Source of the DNA: Eledone cirrhosa
Lineage: Eukaryota > Mollusca > Cephalopoda > Octopoda > Eledonidae
DNA: 64,000 bases
Direction of reading: 5' to 3'
NCBI GenBank assembly: GCA_964016885.1
Contig: OZ024745.1
Span: forward strand, 56,473,800 to 56,537,799
The notes below the pieces were generated by a model, which was given only the letters and a program-made list of their open reading frames with translations, was not told the origin of the DNA and made no database searches. Positions 60,546 to 64,000 of the stretch are shown here, piece by piece. The first letter of the stretch is position 1; every line of letters begins with the position of its first letter. The position numbers and the translations under genes were made by a program.

Positions 60546-61429
60546 AACATACACAGAATATTACATAAGTGTATTAAAATTTGCTGAATAAATAATAAAT
60601 TTTAAATTAAATAATGGTGTAATGAAATAAGCTTTAACGTATGTATAAAGGTGAAAATTCCACACTGACAGCGGGGAATATTTATTTGTAAGCAAAACAT
60701 GCGATCTCCTCAGTCATTGAAGACAACACCAATTTATTATGGGTACACACGTTTCTATAGAGGCGTTTCTGCTAAATAAATATAATTTATTGGTAATCTA
60801 TCTACGAGATAAATGATATCTCTTTTATGTTATTGAAAATTTAGAAAAATTACCATATGTTCAATAAATTACAAATATAAACTTAGGAATTAAGAATTAA
60901 AAGAGAGAAAATTTAACAATATATAGCAATAAATAATAGAATAAAAATGTATTGGTTATTAATAAACGAAATTAGCGATCGTTTAAGAATATAAAATAAT
61001 CATTACAAAATCACATTTAGGGGTTCAGAATATGATAAAAATAATATCAAAATCAAAACTAAAAATAAAATTAAATTAACAGATATAATTGATCCATAGA
61101 ACTAAACGTACTTATACACAGGAATGCAAATGAAAATAAAAATAAACGATTTGGTGTATATAGAAAGTGTCATGAGTGATCAGGTAATTCAGAAGAGAAA
61201 CATAACCTTCAATATATTATTAGATTAAATTAATAGGATAAAGGAGGCAATTGTTCATAAAAATCATTATAAGTTAAATTTCAAACTCCATTGGGGAATG
61301 AAAACGCGATATTTCCAAGATGTGCTCATTTTCTAGAGCACAAAAACAACACTGACCGTATGTAAGACCACAGAACGTTCTAGAGAAGGACAAAGGGAAT
61401 GTATACATGTGGGAAAGACTGTTTTCTCA
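60546..61429. other. Unannotated sequence
   Basis: AT-rich; no gene recognised. Confidence 0.4.
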
Positions 61430-61622
61430 TTTAGTCAAAAGGCCAACAATTTTGGGGGTGGGGAAAGTGCGTTACTGTTACTTTATTTCATCGAGCCCGT
61501 AAAGATAAATGGCAACGCTATTCTCGGCATGATTTAAACTCAGAACATAAAGACACGCAACTCTATGCCATAAAATACCTTGTCCGACGCACTACCAATA
61601 CTGCCAATCCATCTACCTTATT
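61430..61622 (-). mobile_element. Diverged SINE (shorter cephalopod family)
   Basis: Minus-strand copy: GATTGGCAGTATTGGTAG head, GAGTTTAAATCATGCC, a GATGAAATAAAGTAACAGTA body and GTTGGCCTTTTGAC tail. More diverged than the others. Confidence 0.7.
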
Positions 61623-61838
61623 CTTCAGATTCAAATGTCTAGAATTGAACACAGTTATTTCTAGGACCTCAGTTAAGCGTCCATAATATTGAGACCCAAC
61701 ATAGACAACACTGAATAGTAAAAAATACGTAAATCTCAAATAAAATCTGCAAGAGAAACAATGTTATTTTTTAAATTTTCATTCTTAAAGGAATGTAAGT
61801 TAAATAATACCGCACCTTAAAAGCGATAGGATTAGCAT

Positions 61839-62740
61839 TTATATAATAGTTTCTATACTTTCAGTGATGGCAGTGCATTTATATGCTACATTTCCATTAA
61901 GCCAATGAATTTTAAGGGGAGAATTAACAGTGATTCTGCAATTACAAGATAAATTAGCTATGTCAAACCACTCCATTAAGATTGTGAACAGGAGAGGGGA
62001 CAGTACGTAACCTCGAAGGAATCCGACATCCACATTGAATGGTTTCGACTTAACACCATTTATCTGTACACAAGTACTAAGGTATACATACAGAGATACC
62101 CAATCAATATGAAGCTGTCCATCGATCCCTGAAGGACTCTCCGCAACAGGGCCCGCGTAACGTGGTCATATGCTATGTTGAGGTCTACGAAACAAGTATA
62201 CACGCCCTTTCAATATTCCCGCGATTTGCCAAAGTCCTACCGCATTATGAAGATTTGGCCTGCTGCATCCGGGGTCAAATAATACTGCTCGCCAACTAAC
62301 ATGGCCTCAAGAATATTCCTACATCCGTTTGCCAGACAGAGGATAGATATTACACAGGAGGCTTAACAAGGATATTCCTTCATAATTTGAACTATCCTCC
62401 CGTCTCCCATATGGAATATTGGCATTATAACTCGCGATTTCCACTGCTTACTTATTTTTCCAGATATCCAAGCCTCCCGGCACACGATTCAGCCGGAGAA
62501 TATATTCTCTATTTAGAGCTTTTAACATATCGTGCAGATTTCATCTTCCCTACAGGCTTTGTAATATTTGAGCTGTTTATTTGCTCTTGTGACCTTGGCC
62601 TCCAAGAAATTAGTCGTCGCTCCCAGATGTATCTCCTGTACATCAGGAGCTGCTGTTGTAACTGGGTTTTGGTGATCAGGAAATTATTTTCTCTGCCTCG
62701 CAAGGTTGGACCTCTCTGAAGAGAAGAGAACCACAGATGT
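61839..62740 (-). pseudogene. RTE-like LINE reverse transcriptase fragment
   Basis: Minus strand: at about 62660-62600 YRRYIWERRLISWRPR of the linker; near 62395 NYEGISLLSLL; then EAMLVGEQYYLTPDAAG, VYTCFVDLNIAYDHV (motif A with Asp, about 62195-62151) and GFLRGYVLSPLLFTI (motif B, 62024-61980). These match the LINE at 54800-55930 in order. Frameshifts and stops are frequent. Confidence 0.65.
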
Positions 62741-63605
62741 GACATTGATAGAAGGCGTGAAAGAGGACTTGCTAATACGAAGTGGGTGGATAGTCTGCCA
62801 GCATAATTTATTTGCTAATCTGAAGTTGGATTCCAGCTTCACCCCTACGATCTCATTACTTTGGACATCTTTATTGTTCCTGCTGCGTCTTTTCGCACCT
62901 ACTTGTAACTCAAGTACAAGGAGGACTTATTTACAATCTGAGCAATTTCTGATATATCCATATTTTGATACTAAAACAAAACACTACTGATAATTATGAG
63001 GAAGTATTCAGTGTCTCATTTAAATTACGTTTGTATTTTGTAACTTTCGAACGTATTACACAACACATTGTGAAAGTCATCTCTTTTATACGTTGATATA
63101 TAAACTAAACTCTCTGTTACGTAATGTTGCAAGGCATACAGCTCTTCACTTTTTCATGCCATTTTTGACGTATATTAAACTACTCCATCAATTACATATT
63201 CATGTTTTCCATTTTCATGTAGTCTGATAAGAAAATAAAGACTGTTCTTGATTGGCACCAATACGTCTAGAAATATAAAGAGATTTGAAATATTATGAAA
63301 AAAATATTAGACTGATTGGCATGATGCAAGTACATTGTAAACAAACAAGAAGAAATCTTTCAATACACGAGGAATAAATTAGGTGTAGAACAGAAGCTAT
63401 ATATGCAATCGAAGCAACACACAGGTAAACACGCACTAACAGAACTCGAGAGGAAGCAACGTTAAACGAAAAAGATTATCGTTGTAAGATTTTCTTCTGC
63501 AGAAAAAAAATTTGTCCGTTTTGCAAAATCAAACGTACAAACACTAAATCGCACGACACACACATACGCACACAAAAGCACACGTAAACCCAGATACACA
63601 CTCGT
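62741..63605. other. Unannotated sequence
   Basis: The first part may continue the LINE remnant; the rest has no recognisable feature. Confidence 0.35.
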
Positions 63606-63609
63606 AAAT

Positions 63610-63675
<66 letters not shown>
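63606..63675. repeat. (CA)n-(TA)n microsatellite
   Basis: CA tract joined to a TA tract. Confidence 0.95.
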
Positions 63676-63678
<3 letters not shown>

Positions 63679-64000
63679 CGTCTTTCATATATATATATAT
63701 ATACTTAGGGTAAACATTGATGAAATTCAATTCAAGCACTCAACGTACTTATTCCACAAGTGACAGAGTAAATATCGAATAAGGAAAACCGAAGTCGTTT
63801 CAGATGTTCAAGTATTTTAATAGTAATGCTGTGATATATATCTCAATGACGACAGTGGCCACACTGTCCTGTACACCAATGTCGCGACATCGTCAGACAG
63901 CTTGTTACATAATAAGGTTATGTTTCCGAGGCAATCCAAATTGAATCGACATGCGAACGGACGAAGTGTGTGCTTTTGGGTTCTTCATCCGTTCCCCTGT
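63676..64000. other. Window end, hairpin-rich
   Basis: Short perfect inverted repeats occur (GACAGTGGCCACACTGTC near 63854, ATGTCGCGACAT near 63881). A minus-strand CTGACGA with a hairpin lies here but lacks GAAA. Function unknown. Confidence 0.35.

Noticed and set aside
63854..63905. Minus-strand CTGACGA with a perfect ATGTCGCGACAT hairpin
   Set aside because: The strand after the hairpin is TTGG, lacking GAA, and pairing for stem I is unconvincing.

Overview
This is eukaryotic, AT-rich, repeat-dominated DNA with no convincing host gene. Three things point to a cephalopod mollusc, most likely an octopus-type genome: repeated tRNA-derived SINEs of the octopus OK/OR kind, very many (TA)n, (CA)n and (ATGT)n tracts, and the mixture of Penelope-like elements (PLEs), Tx1/L1-like and RTE-like LINEs and mariner remnants. 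The species assignment is inference; the repeats themselves are read from the sequence.

Layout. 1-4490: unannotated AT-rich sequence with microsatellites. 4495-5480 and 12330-12863 (both minus): two decayed copies of the C-terminal end of a retroelement with a restriction-like endonuclease signature. 7411-7800: a tRNA-related SINE. 8640-9222: a palindrome with hammerhead-ribozyme-like motifs. 9480-10880: a 1.4 kb G/T-rich 9-bp minisatellite. 10905-11129: a PLE fragment. 14925-20810: an apparently full-length but frameshifted APE-type LINE lying between two (TTA)n tracts. 25950-27030: two copies of a LINE 3' end with (ATGT)n tails. 27340-29150: a palindrome, a mariner deletion derivative, a PLE GIY-YIG fragment and a complete-looking hammerhead motif. 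29361-33249: a PLE with an uninterrupted 475-codon ORF between 689-bp inverted arms. 33617-35039: two further large palindromes and a foldback element. 37064-38210: a 33-bp minisatellite and another PLE fragment. 38600-43800: mostly featureless sequence. 43825-44500: LINE endonuclease and SINE remnants. 45771-48423 and 48531-50370: two different PLEs side by side, each between inverted arms. 50400-54750: featureless apart from one hammerhead-like motif. 54800-62750: remnants of RTE-like LINEs, a SINE with clear target-site duplications, a PLE fragment and a mariner-like remnant.

The unifying signal is structural. PLE coding pieces repeatedly sit inside long inverted repeats next to (TA)n tracts. 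Near those arms, pointing outward from the palindrome centre where one exists, lie short motifs matching the hammerhead core (CTGANGA, a hairpin, then GAAA). The best examples also have a closed stem III, an NUH cleavage triplet and a matching stem I. Hammerhead ribozymes in PLE terminal repeats are known. The density, the outward palindromic arrangement, and the autonomous-looking palindromes lacking any coding piece are what deserve a closer look here.
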